From positions 744,001 through 808,000 of the forward strand of contig NZ_CP121699.1 of the NCBI RefSeq assembly GCF_029761935.1: 64,000 nt of DNA, in the 5' to 3' direction. Of the stretch, positions 39,708 to 52,590 are shown piece after piece; the first letter of the stretch is position 1; every line of letters begins with the position of its first letter. The notes below the pieces were generated by a model. That model was given only the letters and a program-made list of their open reading frames with translations. It did no database searches and was not told where the DNA came from. The position numbers and the translations under genes are program-made. This DNA is from Microbacterium testaceum. GTDB taxonomy: Bacteria; Actinomycetota; Actinomycetes; Actinomycetales; Microbacteriaceae.

Positions 39708-42008
39708 TCAGTCGTCGGCGGCCGGCGCCTCCAGCACGAGGAACAGACCGGCGTAGGGCCCGAGCTCGAGAGAGAAGCTCTGCAGCTCGTCCACCCGGCC
39801 CACGGCCTCGCCGGTCGCCGCGTCGATCGCGGTGCTCTGCGGCACCAGCCACTCCGACCGGACCGTTCCCTCGATCGTCTCGCCCGAGAAGTTGAGCACC
39901 GTGATCTGCAGGGGCGCCGACTCGTCCCGTCGGTCGCCCCCGTCGAGACGATGGACCATGACGAGCATGCTCGGATGCCCGACCTGCGGGATATCGACCT
40001 GAGAGGCGATGGCGATGCCGTGATCGCCGCGGATCCGCAGGATCTCTTTCAGTCCTGAAAGGAAGGATTCGGGGTCCTCCTGCTGCCGCCCCAGCGAACC
40101 GTAGAGCGAGCGCGCACGCGGCACGCCCGACATCGACGACGCCGCGTCGGGGGCCACATCGAGCAGGTCGTGCGCTCCCCGCTCGATCCAGCGCGTGTCG
40201 CCGGTCGAGATGAGATGGCGCACGTCGTCCGCCGGAAGCGTGAGCGAGCCCGTGAGGTCCCAGCCCGAGAGGGCGAAGACCCCCGGCTGCCAGGAGTTGT
40301 ACTTCGCGAGCAGCAGGTGGGCGTCGCGGATGGCCGGGATGTCTTCGTCGGTGATCTCGTCGAGCGTCGCCTTGCCCTGCGTCGCGGCGATGAGGGATGC
40401 CGATGTGCAGGCGATCCCGTTCTGCGTGAAGACGAGGTTGTAATCGGCGTCGACGGTGAGCTTCTCGGTGAGCTCGGCGCGCACCATCTCGGCGATCTCT
40501 CCCCCGGTGTGCTCCTCGTGCCGGAAGGGGTAGACGGTGTCGCGGTGGGTGGTGGCCCAGTGCACGAGCTCGTAGGTCAGCTCGTCGTGATTCTGCATGC
40601 CGTGCACGAGCTGCACGGGCTCGACGCCGGTCTCGAGCGCCGTCGTGAGAGCGAGCCGCAGGAACTCCGTGTTCGCCGTGGCGAGGGCGTGGTGATACCC
40701 GGGCCGCGTGACGAAGTCGTATGACAGGTCGGCGCCGACCGCACTTGTGTCGCGGATGTCCTCCATCGTGAGGTTCAGCTCTTGGAACGTGAACCCGCCG
40801 ACCTTTCGGACCATCCCGGCGATGATGTGGTTGGCCGCGTGCGACAGCGGATGCCCCTCCGACCACGCGGGAAGGCCCTCTGCGCTCTTCTCCACACCGA
40901 GGAAGCCGTTCGCGTCGAGTCGCAGCGCGCTCGTCCCGAGATCGCCGAGGGAGTGCAGGGCGTCTCCGATCACGAGCCGCATCCCCGCGAAAGTGGGGTC
41001 GAGCCAGTTGATCGACGGCTGCCCCTCCTTGAAGTAGTGGAGGTACACCCAGCGTCGTTCGAGACCATCGGTGCCGACGACCGGAGCGGTCGTGCTCCAG
41101 TTCGTCTCTTTCACCCCCGGGGTGTAGAAGATGACGCGCTGGAGTTCGCCGATGATGTAGCCGCGTGCGCTGAGCTCGCGCTCGGTCTCGGCGTCGAGGT
41201 TGACCGAGTCGCGCCCGGCGGGCACCTCGGGAAGCAGATCCCAGTCCTCACGGGGGATCTCGACCATGTGGTAGATGCCCGGGTAGTCCTTATACGCCAT
41301 CTCGGCGAGCCGGAAATCCGCGCCCTTACCGGTGTGACCGGGAACGATGTCGTCGATGACGCTGCCGCCGTGTGACTCCGCCACGTCGGCGACGCGGCGG
41401 AAGGCGTTCTCGTCACCGAATTCGGGGTCGATCTGCGTGCTGATGCGATCGAAGTGACCGTCGACGCTGGGGGTCTCCTGCCAGCCGGTGATGCCTCCGG
41501 CTCTCTTGACGGGACCGGTGTGGATGCCGTTGATCCCCACCCACTCGAAGGCCTCCCACAGCGCCTCATCGCCGAGCGCCTCGAGGAACGACTCCCCCGG
41601 GCGGGTGATGAGCGAGATCGGATAGGCCGTGAACCAGACGTCGGTCGATTCGATGGCCCGGCGCGCGTCCGGACGCGCGTAGGGATTACGCCACATCGAG
41701 GGCTGACCGGACAGCTGCCGGCTCAGCACATCGGCGTCTTTGAGCATCGACTGACGGACGAGCCACTCCACATAGGAGGGATTGCCGCCGTTCGCGTTGC
41801 GGGGATCGGTGAGGAATCGACGGAGAGTGCCACCGCGGAACTGGTCGCGGGGACGCAGACGACGGGGTCGCGCCGGATAGCGCTGCTCGTCGTAACTGAT
41901 CTCGGTCGTCGTCTCGACCGCCTCTTCGGCATCGATGTCATCCGCGTCGTTCGGACCGGCATCGACCATCTCGTCGTCCATCACAGCGCGCTCATCGGCG
42001 TCGTCCAC
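39708..42008 (-). CDS. GH13 alpha-amylase-family enzyme, trehalose synthase-like
   Basis: The 766-aa product has a GH13 (beta/alpha)8 barrel. Region I ends VIDDIVPGHTG, region II is TSALRLDANGF with the nucleophile Asp, region III FTFQELNLTMED supplies the acid/base Glu, and region IV is MQNHDELTYE. The overall layout and C-terminal beta domain fit trehalose synthase (maltose to trehalose) and its relatives. The motifs differ from classical TreS (which has RLDAVPYL), so the reaction is uncertain. GTG 42008 follows GGGAGG at 6 nt. The first 45 residues are strongly acidic and probably disordered. No maltokinase or glgE gene is adjacent. Confidence 0.8.
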   Translation of the reverse strand: MDDADERAVMDDEMVDAGPNDADDIDAEEAVETTTEISYDEQRYPARPRRLRPRDQFRGGTLRRFLTDPRNANGGNPSYVEWLVRQSMLKDADVLSRQLSGQPSMWRNPYARPDARRAIESTDVWFTAYPISLITRPGESFLEALGDEALWEAFEWVGINGIHTGPVKRAGGITGWQETPSVDGHFDRISTQIDPEFGDENAFRRVADVAESHGGSVIDDIVPGHTGKGADFRLAEMAYKDYPGIYHMVEIPREDWDLLPEVPAGRDSVNLDAETERELSARGYIIGELQRVIFYTPGVKETNWSTTAPVVGTDGLERRWVYLHYFKEGQPSINWLDPTFAGMRLVIGDALHSLGDLGTSALRLDANGFLGVEKSAEGLPAWSEGHPLSHAANHIIAGMVRKVGGFTFQELNLTMEDIRDTSAVGADLSYDFVTRPGYHHALATANTEFLRLALTTALETGVEPVQLVHGMQNHDELTYELVHWATTHRDTVYPFRHEEHTGGEIAEMVRAELTEKLTVDADYNLVFTQNGIACTSASLIAATQGKATLDEITDEDIPAIRDAHLLLAKYNSWQPGVFALSGWDLTGSLTLPADDVRHLISTGDTRWIERGAHDLLDVAPDAASSMSGVPRARSLYGSLGRQQEDPESFLSGLKEILRIRGDHGIAIASQVDIPQVGHPSMLVMVHRLDGGDRRDESAPLQITVLNFSGETIEGTVRSEWLVPQSTAIDAATGEAVGRVDELQSFSLELGPYAGLFLVLEAPAADD

Positions 42009-42124
42009 TCCCGACCTCCCTCACGTCGTATCCGACGCTAGTCGCTTCCACCGACATCGACCTCGGGCATTGACCTCGACCCGCCGGGTGTCGACAGATC
42101 CGTCGTGCGCGCATTCCTCCGGGC

Positions 42125-43339
42125 TCAGCGCGGACGAGACGGGGCCCCGCGCAGGGCCGACCAGGCGATCACCAGCGCGAGCAGGCACATCCCGAGCACC
42201 GCGGTGAGGAACACCCCCCACCCGACGGAGGCGAAGAGCAGTCCCAGCAGCCATCCGAACAAGCTCGAGCCCGCGTAGTACCCGAGGTAGTACAGCGACG
42301 ACGCCTGCGCGCGGGCCTCGGGATCGGCGGCGACGGGTGTCCAGCCCGAGGCCACCGCGTGCGCTCCGAAGAAGCCGGCGGTGAAAGCGAGCAGCCCCAC
42401 GATCACTGCGGCGATGAACGGCAGGAACATCACGATCACGCCCGCCGCCATGAGTCCGGTGCTGCCGAGCAAGATGGGGAGCCTGCCGTACCGCACGGCC
42501 AGAGCGCCCGCCCGCGGAGACGAGACCGTCCCGGCGAGGTACGCGAGGAACAACAGCGTCACGATCGCCGGCGGCAGAGCGAACGGCGGGGCCGCCACGT
42601 GGAAGCCCAGATAGTTGTAGACCGCGACGAAGGCGCCCATCAGTAAGAACGCTTGCGCGTACAGCGCCATCTGCACCGGAGAGCGGAGGTTGAGCACCAG
42701 GCGCCGTCTCACCGACGGTCCCCTCACCGTCCGGGACCGACCGGGAACGAATCCCCTGGCCGCCGGCACGAGCCACAAGAAGACAACCGCCGCGACCACG
42801 CAGAGAACGACGACGGATGCCACCCCCCACCGCCACCCGGCCAATTCGGCGATCCAGCCCGAGGCCACGCGTCCCGACAGACCACCCACGGTCGTTCCCG
42901 CGATGTAGGAGCCGGCCGCGGCCGCCACGAAGCGGGGCGACACCTCCTCGCTCAGGTAGGCGAGGGCGACAGCCGGAACGGCACCGAGCGCCGCCCCCTC
43001 GAGAAGGCGCAACGCCAGCAGCACGCCGAGGTCATCCGCAAAGGGCGTGACAGCCCCGAGAAGAGTCGCCGCGATCAGGCCGATGGCCATGGCGGGCACG
43101 CGACCGATGCGATCGGCTACCAGCGACCAGGGGATGACCGCCACCGCCAGGCCCAGAGTGGATGCCGAGACGGTCAGCGCCGCCCCTGCCGGGCCCGACG
43201 CGAGATCGTCGGCGATCGCCGGGAGGACGGCCTGCGTCGCGTACAACTGCGCGAAGGTCGCGACGCCACCGAAGAAGAGTCCGATCAGCAGGCGACGGTA
43301 GTCGCGACTCCCGGGGAGATGGCCCGAGAAATCGCTCAC
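42125..43339 (-). CDS. Major facilitator superfamily transporter
   Basis: The 404-aa protein has 12 predicted membrane helices, the MFS loop motif SLVADRIGRVPAMA near residue 70, and a basic central loop (VPGRSRTVRGPSVRRRLVLN) between helices 6 and 7. It resembles the YnfM/AraJ-like efflux branch of the superfamily; substrate unknown. GTG 43339 was chosen because the protein then begins SDFSGHLPGSRDYRRLLIGL, right before helix 1; an ATG 33 codons upstream reads through the terminator sequence and was rejected. It stands alone, divergent in position from GH13 by 116 bp. Confidence 0.88.
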   Translation of the reverse strand: MSDFSGHLPGSRDYRRLLIGLFFGGVATFAQLYATQAVLPAIADDLASGPAGAALTVSASTLGLAVAVIPWSLVADRIGRVPAMAIGLIAATLLGAVTPFADDLGVLLALRLLEGAALGAVPAVALAYLSEEVSPRFVAAAAGSYIAGTTVGGLSGRVASGWIAELAGWRWGVASVVVLCVVAAVVFLWLVPAARGFVPGRSRTVRGPSVRRRLVLNLRSPVQMALYAQAFLLMGAFVAVYNYLGFHVAAPPFALPPAIVTLLFLAYLAGTVSSPRAGALAVRYGRLPILLGSTGLMAAGVIVMFLPFIAAVIVGLLAFTAGFFGAHAVASGWTPVAADPEARAQASSLYYLGYYAGSSLFGWLLGLLFASVGWGVFLTAVLGMCLLALVIAWSALRGAPSRPR

Positions 43340-43380
43340 ACCCTCGAGCCTATCGACCAGTGTCTCGGGGTACGGCGAAG

Positions 43381-43427
43381 CGCCGGTGCCCACACCCTCC
43401 CATTTCTGGGTGGTGTGGGCACCGGCG
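43381..43427. terminator. 16-bp-stem hairpin between rRNA operon and MFS gene
   Basis: CGCCGGTGCCCACACC pairs perfectly with GGTGTGGGCACCGGCG, and the 15-nt loop itself can fold (CCCA-TTTC-TGGG). It is downstream of the rRNA operon terminator and upstream of the MFS start, so it likely insulates the MFS gene from rRNA transcription. Confidence 0.75.
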
Positions 43428-43490
43428 CTGAAACCCAATCCCCGGGGTTCGACACGGGTCGATCACCGGGGAAGTGTGCCCGTAAATGCG

Positions 43491-43520
43491 AAATGGCCAC
43501 CCAACTTTGGGTGGCCACTT
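43491..43520 (-). terminator. rRNA operon terminator
   Basis: On the - strand TGGCCACCCA and TGGGTGGCCA form a 10-bp stem with a 4-nt loop, followed by ATTTCGCATTT. It starts about 15 nt after the 5S 3' end. Confidence 0.8.
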
Positions 43521-43533
43521 CGACGAAAAGAAG

Positions 43534-43650
43534 TCCGGCGGTGTCCTACTCTCCCACAGGGTCCCCCCTGCAGTACCATCGGCGCTGAGAGGCTTAGCTT
43601 CCGGGTTCGGAATGTAACCGGGCGTTTCCCTCTCGCTATGGCCGCCGAAA
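43534..43650 (-). rRNA. rrf: 5S ribosomal RNA
   Basis: The - strand begins GTTTCGGCGGCCATAGCG, contains CCGGAAGCTAAGCCTC and ends in ACACCGCCGGAC, with complementary ends forming helix I. About 117 nt, third gene of the rRNA operon. Ends are good to a few bases. Confidence 0.95.
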
Positions 43651-43703
43651 CACTATTGATGTTTCAAAAACCAACAACGACATGATCATTGTTGAGTTCC
43701 CGA

Positions 43704-43737
43704 CCGTACATCGAGAACCACTCAGTGGACGCAAGCA
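43704..43737 (-). other. 3' half of the 23S processing stem
   Basis: This 34-nt segment after 23S (+ strand starting CCGTACATCGAGAACCACTC) is complementary to 46947-46980 before 23S, with about five mismatches or G-U pairs. The two would form a long double-stranded helix around 23S in the precursor, the usual RNase III target. Confidence 0.75.
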
Positions 43738-43756
43738 CCAAAAACAGGTGTGTTAT

Positions 43757-46857
<3,101 letters not shown>

Positions 46858-46860
46858 TGA

Positions 46861-48795
<1,935 letters not shown>

Positions 48796-48982
48796 AAAGA
48801 AATGCATACAACCACCGGGAAAACGGGGCCGCAGCGAGTTTGAAACTGACCAAAGAAAAACATCATTACTGACGAATTTCACGCCAACCCCCGAAAGGGT
48901 TGGACTTTGATCCAAAGGAATTTCTCGCAATCCAACAAAAGTCAGACCGACGAGGAATAAATTGGCATTTGACAAGTGCACG

Positions 48983-48997
48983 CTGTTGAGTTCTCAA
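48983..48997 (-). promoter_or_regulatory. Conserved rRNA leader element (boxA-like)
   Basis: TTGAGAACTCAACAG on the - strand lies about 190 nt before 16S. A related TTGAGAACTACACAG lies before 23S and GGGAACTCAACAATG before 5S. In actinobacterial rRNA leaders similar elements lie in the antitermination/processing region. Function inferred from position and repetition. Confidence 0.5.
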
Positions 48998-49235
48998 GGA
49001 ACGGACGCACCCACAGAAACGATCTCTCGACCTACCCGTGAGGCAGTTCACTTCAATTGACAGCCGCCAGCACACGGAACCTCATTGGGATCTCAAAAAG
49101 ATCAACCTCGGGAACCGGCCGAACGACCGAACCAAAACCATACACCATTCAGAGCAGGTTTTGGGTGGTCCGCCACTTGAGACGATGCGGGGCCTTCCGG
49201 CCGCTCCGCTCTCCCCTGTGGGGCGAACAAGTAAT

Positions 49236-49265
49236 AAGTTACGCGGGAACGACCGACCCGTCGAA
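49236..49265 (-). promoter_or_regulatory. Candidate rRNA promoter
   Basis: On the - strand TTCGAC (49265-49260) and TAACTT (49241-49236) are separated by 18 bp. The -10 fits TANNNT; the -35 is a partial match to TTGAC. It lies about 440 bp upstream of 16S, a plausible distance for a leader of this type. Other promoters may exist. Confidence 0.4.
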
Positions 49266-49381
49266 TCCAGGCACATCTCGGGCGTGTCGCTTGACCGCGG
49301 CCGCGGAATCCTGCGGAAACGTCGACGGCCCGGCGCGACCTTCGAGGTCGCCCGGGCCGAGGGACGGGAACGATGTGGCGG

Positions 49382-49555
49382 TCAGGCGACGAGTGACCAT
49401 GTCGACGGCGAGGTCATGGCATCCGTGTGTCCCCCGGTGAACTCGATCCCGCCGAAGAACATCGCTCCGATGACCAGGGCGAAGACGAACGCGATCGACA
49501 GGAACAGCACGGCCACGCCGGCAAGGGTGATCAGAAGCGGAAGTCGAGAAGCCAT
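49382..49555 (-). CDS. Small single-pass membrane protein
   Basis: A 57-aa reading frame starting MASRLPLLITLAGVAVLF with one long hydrophobic segment (about residues 6-35), then FFGGIEFTGGHTDAMTSP and the end WSLVA. AGGA precedes ATG 49555 at about 8 nt. It lies downstream of the rpsA terminator and upstream of the rRNA promoter. I do not recognise it; coding character is supported by the ribosome site, clean hydrophobic pattern and high third-position GC. Confidence 0.6.
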   Translation of the reverse strand: MASRLPLLITLAGVAVLFLSIAFVFALVIGAMFFGGIEFTGGHTDAMTSPSTWSLVA

Positions 49556-49612
49556 GTCTTCATCCTGCCCTGCTCCCCCACCTGCCCACCAGGGCTTGCG
49601 CCCGGCAACGAC

Positions 49613-49648
49613 CGAAGGCCGGCACCTCCGAGGAGGTACCGGCCTTCG
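49613..49648 (-). terminator. rpsA terminator
   Basis: CGAAGGCCGG and CCGGCCTTCG flank a further inner stem (ACCTC/GAGGT) with one mismatch, 12 nt after the rpsA stop. Confidence 0.8.
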
Positions 49649-49660
49649 ATGCGGGACGGA

Positions 49661-51115
49661 TCAGCGACCGGAGAGCTTCTCGCGAAGCGCAGCCAGCGAC
49701 TCGTCGTCGGCGAGGGTGCCCTGAGCGGGCGTCTCGGACGAGAACGATCCACCGAACGAACCGGCGTCCGTCGGGTTGGCGGCCTCGGCCTCGAGGGCCT
49801 TGGCGACGGCAGCCTTGTGGGCTTCCCAGCGACCCTGGGCAGCGGCGTACTCCTGCTCCCAGGCCTCGCGCTGAGTGTCGAAGCCCTCGAGCCACGCACC
49901 CGACTCGGGGTCGAAGCCCTCGGGGTACTTGTACTCGCCACGCTCGTCGTACTCGGTGGCCATGCCGTACAGCGCCGGGTCGAACTCGGTGCCGTTGGGG
50001 TCGACCGACTCGTTGGCCTGCTTGAGCGACAGCGAGATGCGGCGACGCTCGAGGTCGATGTCGATGATCTTGACGAAGACCTCTTCGCCGACCGACACGA
50101 CCTGCTCGGCGAGCTCGACGTGCTTGCCCGACAGCTCGGAGATGTGCACGAGACCCTCGATGCCGTCGGCCACGCGGACGAACGCACCGAAGGGAACGAG
50201 CTTGGTGACCTTGCCCGGAGCGATCTGACCGATCGCGTGGGTACGGGCGAACACCTGCCACGGGTCTTCCTGCGTCGCCTTGAGCGAGAGCGACACGCGC
50301 TCGCGGTCGAGGTCGACCTCGAGGATCTCGACGGTGACCTCCTGGCCCACCTCGACGACCTCGGAGGCGTGCTCGATGTGCTTCCAGGAGAGCTCGGAGA
50401 CGTGGACGAGACCGTCGACGCCACCCAGGTCGACGAACGCACCGAAGTTGACGATCGACGAGACCGTGCCCTTGCGGACCTGGCCCTTGTGGAGGTTGTT
50501 GAGGAACGTGGTGCGCGACTCGGACTGCGTCTGCTCGAGCAGAGCGCGGCGCGAGAGCACGACGTTGTTGCGGTTCTTGTCGAGCTCGAGGATCTTGGCC
50601 TCGATCTCCTGGCCGAGGTACGGCGTCAGGTCGCGGACACGGCGCAGCTCGATGAGCGAGGCCGGGAGGAAGCCGCGGAGGCCGATGTCGACGATGAGAC
50701 CACCCTTGACGACCTCGATCACGGAACCGGTGACAACACCGTCGTTCTCCTTGATCTTCTCGACGTCGCCCCACGCACGCTCGTACTGAGCGCGCTTCTT
50801 GGACAGGATGAGGCGGCCTTCTTTGTCCTCCTTCTGGAGAACGAGGGCCTCGACGTGGTCGCCGACGTTGACGACCTCGTTGGGGTCGACGTCGTGCTTG
50901 ATCGAGAGCTCGCGGGAGGGGATGACACCCTCGGTCTTGTAACCGACGTCGAGGAGGACCTCGTCGCGGTCGATCTTCACCACGGTGCCTTCGATGAGGT
51001 CGCCGTCGTTGAAGAACTTGAGCGTCTTCTCGACCGCGGCCAGGAAGTCTTCGGCCGAGCCGATGTCGTTGATCGCGACCTGCTTGGTAGCCGGGGCGGT
51101 CGTTGCGGTAGTCAT
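49661..51115 (-). CDS. rpsA: 30S ribosomal protein S1
   Basis: Binds mRNA and promotes translation initiation on the 30S subunit. The 484-aa protein has four S1 repeats: GDLIEGTVVKIDRDEVLLDV, GVVTGSVIEVVKGGLIVDIG, GQVRKGTVSSIVNFGAFVDL and APGKVTKLVPFGAFVRVADG, at about residues 36, 120, 205 and 290. A Trp/Glu-rich and then acidic, Ser-rich tail ends in DESLAALREKLSGR. ATG 51115 is preceded by AGGA. Four repeats instead of six is normal for actinobacteria. Confidence 0.97.
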   Translation of the reverse strand: MTTATTAPATKQVAINDIGSAEDFLAAVEKTLKFFNDGDLIEGTVVKIDRDEVLLDVGYKTEGVIPSRELSIKHDVDPNEVVNVGDHVEALVLQKEDKEGRLILSKKRAQYERAWGDVEKIKENDGVVTGSVIEVVKGGLIVDIGLRGFLPASLIELRRVRDLTPYLGQEIEAKILELDKNRNNVVLSRRALLEQTQSESRTTFLNNLHKGQVRKGTVSSIVNFGAFVDLGGVDGLVHVSELSWKHIEHASEVVEVGQEVTVEILEVDLDRERVSLSLKATQEDPWQVFARTHAIGQIAPGKVTKLVPFGAFVRVADGIEGLVHISELSGKHVELAEQVVSVGEEVFVKIIDIDLERRRISLSLKQANESVDPNGTEFDPALYGMATEYDERGEYKYPEGFDPESGAWLEGFDTQREAWEQEYAAAQGRWEAHKAAVAKALEAEAANPTDAGSFGGSFSSETPAQGTLADDESLAALREKLSGR

Positions 51116-51584
51116 GTAGTGGGTTGTCCTAGTTGGGTGTGGTGTCGGGCTCCGACTCCTGTACCCGTCGATCCGAAGACCGGGGGCCGTCGGGCTGGGG
51201 CCGCCCGAGGGCGAACTCCAACCACGAGTCGAAGCGAAGCGGATTGTTCATGCGATGCCACGGGCTCGCCAGATAGGCAGAACCCAGGTGTGACACCTCA
51301 GTCTAACGCACCAGGCCTCCCGCGCAGTCCCGGGTGACGCTCATCCCGCGCTCGGGCCGTCACACGCTGACGCCGACCACGCGGGGCGAACGGAGACAGC
51401 GGGCCGGACAGGGCGTTTGCGCGTGCACGCGATTCGCCTCGGATCGGCCGTTTTGTTCCGGCGTTCTGAGGCGGTCCGCCCAGGTGGCGTCCAGAAACAC
51501 GTGCCAGGCTCCCCGTCTTGTGCCCGCTGACGCGGGTCGGACGGTGACACCCGCACCGTCCTCCCCTCACGTGAAACCGGTTCT
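51116..51584. promoter_or_regulatory. Divergent region between rpsA and the apf-like gene
   Basis: These 469 bp hold promoters for both neighbours; no gene is supported. On the - strand TAGACT at 51300-51305 could be an rpsA -10, giving a 180-nt leader. A few short inverted repeats (for example GCGGGT/ACCCGC near 51530-51555) are visible before the + strand gene. I looked for a c-di-AMP riboswitch, common before actinobacterial cell-wall hydrolase genes, and did not see its conserved core. Confidence 0.35.
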
Positions 51585-52586
51585 ATGCGCTCTGACTCGA
51601 CGTCCTTTTCCAATCGTCGTGACCGCCGCCTCGCCGCCCGCCGCACTCGTCGTCGCCCCGTGACGACAGTGGGAGCGCTCGTGCTCGGCGTGGTCGCGGC
51701 CGCGGCTCTCACCGGCACCGCGCCGGCCGCCACCGCCTCCCCCGCCGACCTGTCGACCGCGACGTTCTCGCTCGCCTCCTCGATCACGCCCACGGTGCTC
51801 GCGGCCACCCCCGGCCCCGAGAAGACCGAGGCCCGCGCGGCGGAGACCGCTGCGTCGACCTCGATCCAGGCCGTCGCCACCGTGCAGAGCGACATCGCGG
51901 CATCCGGTCTCGACATCGGCCAGCCCGCCACGGTCGACACGACTGCGCTGCAGCAGGCCACCGACCGCCTCGAGGCGGCCTCGGTGCTGCCCGAGACGTT
52001 CCTCCCCGCGCTCTCGCACGACGTCGCCGCGGCCACCGCCGCGGTCGACCAGCGCGTGGCCGAGTTGCGCGGCGGTCTCGACGCCGCCGTGGCCAAGAAG
52101 GCCGAAGAAGAGGCGGCCGAGAAGGCGCGCCAGGAAGCAGAGGCTGCTGCCGCGGCGAAGGCCGCCGCCGACAAGGCCACCGCCGAGAAGCAGGCCTCGT
52201 CGTCGTCGTCGTCCTCGTCCAACTCCGGCGGTGGCGGGTCTTCGGCCCCCATTCCGACCGGAGGCGGTTCGGGAGACAACAGCCCCGCCGGTGCCCAGGC
52301 TGCCGCGCGCGACATGCTCGCCAGCCGCGGCTGGGGCGATGACCAGATGTCGTGCCTCGTGTCGCTGTGGAACAAGGAGTCGGGCTGGAACTACAAGGCC
52401 TACAACTCCGGCAGCGGCGCCTACGGCATCCCGCAGGCGCTCCCGGGCAGCAAGATGTCGTCCGCCGGTGCCGACTGGCAGACCAACGCCGCCACTCAGG
52501 TGTCGTGGGGCCTCGGGTACATCTCGGGCCGCTACGGCACGCCGTGCGGCGCGTGGGGCCACTCGCAGTCGACCGGCTGGTACTGA
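51585..52586 (+). CDS. Secreted aggregation-promoting-factor-like / transglycosylase-like protein (copy 1)
   Basis: The 333-aa product has an Arg-rich N-terminus, a hydrophobic signal (TTVGALVLGVVAAAALTG) and a cleavage region near ATASPAD. A helical region follows, including an Ala/Glu/Lys-rich coiled coil (residues 165-205) and a Ser-rich linker. The C-terminal domain is SCLVSLWNKESGWNYKAYN, GIPQALPGSKMSSAGADWQ, ending in WGHSQSTGWY. This domain is shared with lactobacillar aggregation-promoting factors and has a lysozyme-like fold with a Glu in NKESGWN. It probably acts on peptidoglycan. A close paralogue in opposite orientation is at 59320-60228. Confidence 0.85.
   Translation: MRSDSTSFSNRRDRRLAARRTRRRPVTTVGALVLGVVAAAALTGTAPAATASPADLSTATFSLASSITPTVLAATPGPEKTEARAAETAASTSIQAVATVQSDIAASGLDIGQPATVDTTALQQATDRLEAASVLPETFLPALSHDVAAATAAVDQRVAELRGGLDAAVAKKAEEEAAEKARQEAEAAAAAKAAADKATAEKQASSSSSSSSNSGGGGSSAPIPTGGGSGDNSPAGAQAAARDMLASRGWGDDQMSCLVSLWNKESGWNYKAYNSGSGAYGIPQALPGSKMSSAGADWQTNAATQVSWGLGYISGRYGTPCGAWGHSQSTGWY
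52362..52394. repeat. 33-bp inverted repeat, left copy
   Basis: An exact 33-bp match in opposite orientation to 59512-59544, inside the C-terminal domains of the two paralogous genes. Surrounding bases are similar but not identical. It is a coding repeat, and could support inversion of the 7 kb between. Confidence 0.8.
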
Positions 52587-52590
52587 GCCC

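Larger units (their letters stand above)
48796..49381 (-). other. rRNA operon leader and promoter region
   Basis: No gene is supported in these 586 bp. It is AT-richer near the 16S gene. It holds the leader element at 48983-48997, a candidate promoter at 49236-49265, and a hairpin AACCCTTTCGGGGGTT-like near 48890. Open frames here are short shadows of RNA-coding DNA. Confidence 0.7.

Noticed and set aside
51116..51584. c-di-AMP (ydaO) riboswitch before the apf-like gene
   Set aside because: Position would be typical, but the conserved core sequences were not seen here or at 60229-60591.
52198..52221. TCG-repeat microsatellite in apf-like copy 1
   Set aside because: It is a short Ser codon run in a linker; copy number is low and no regulatory meaning is evident.
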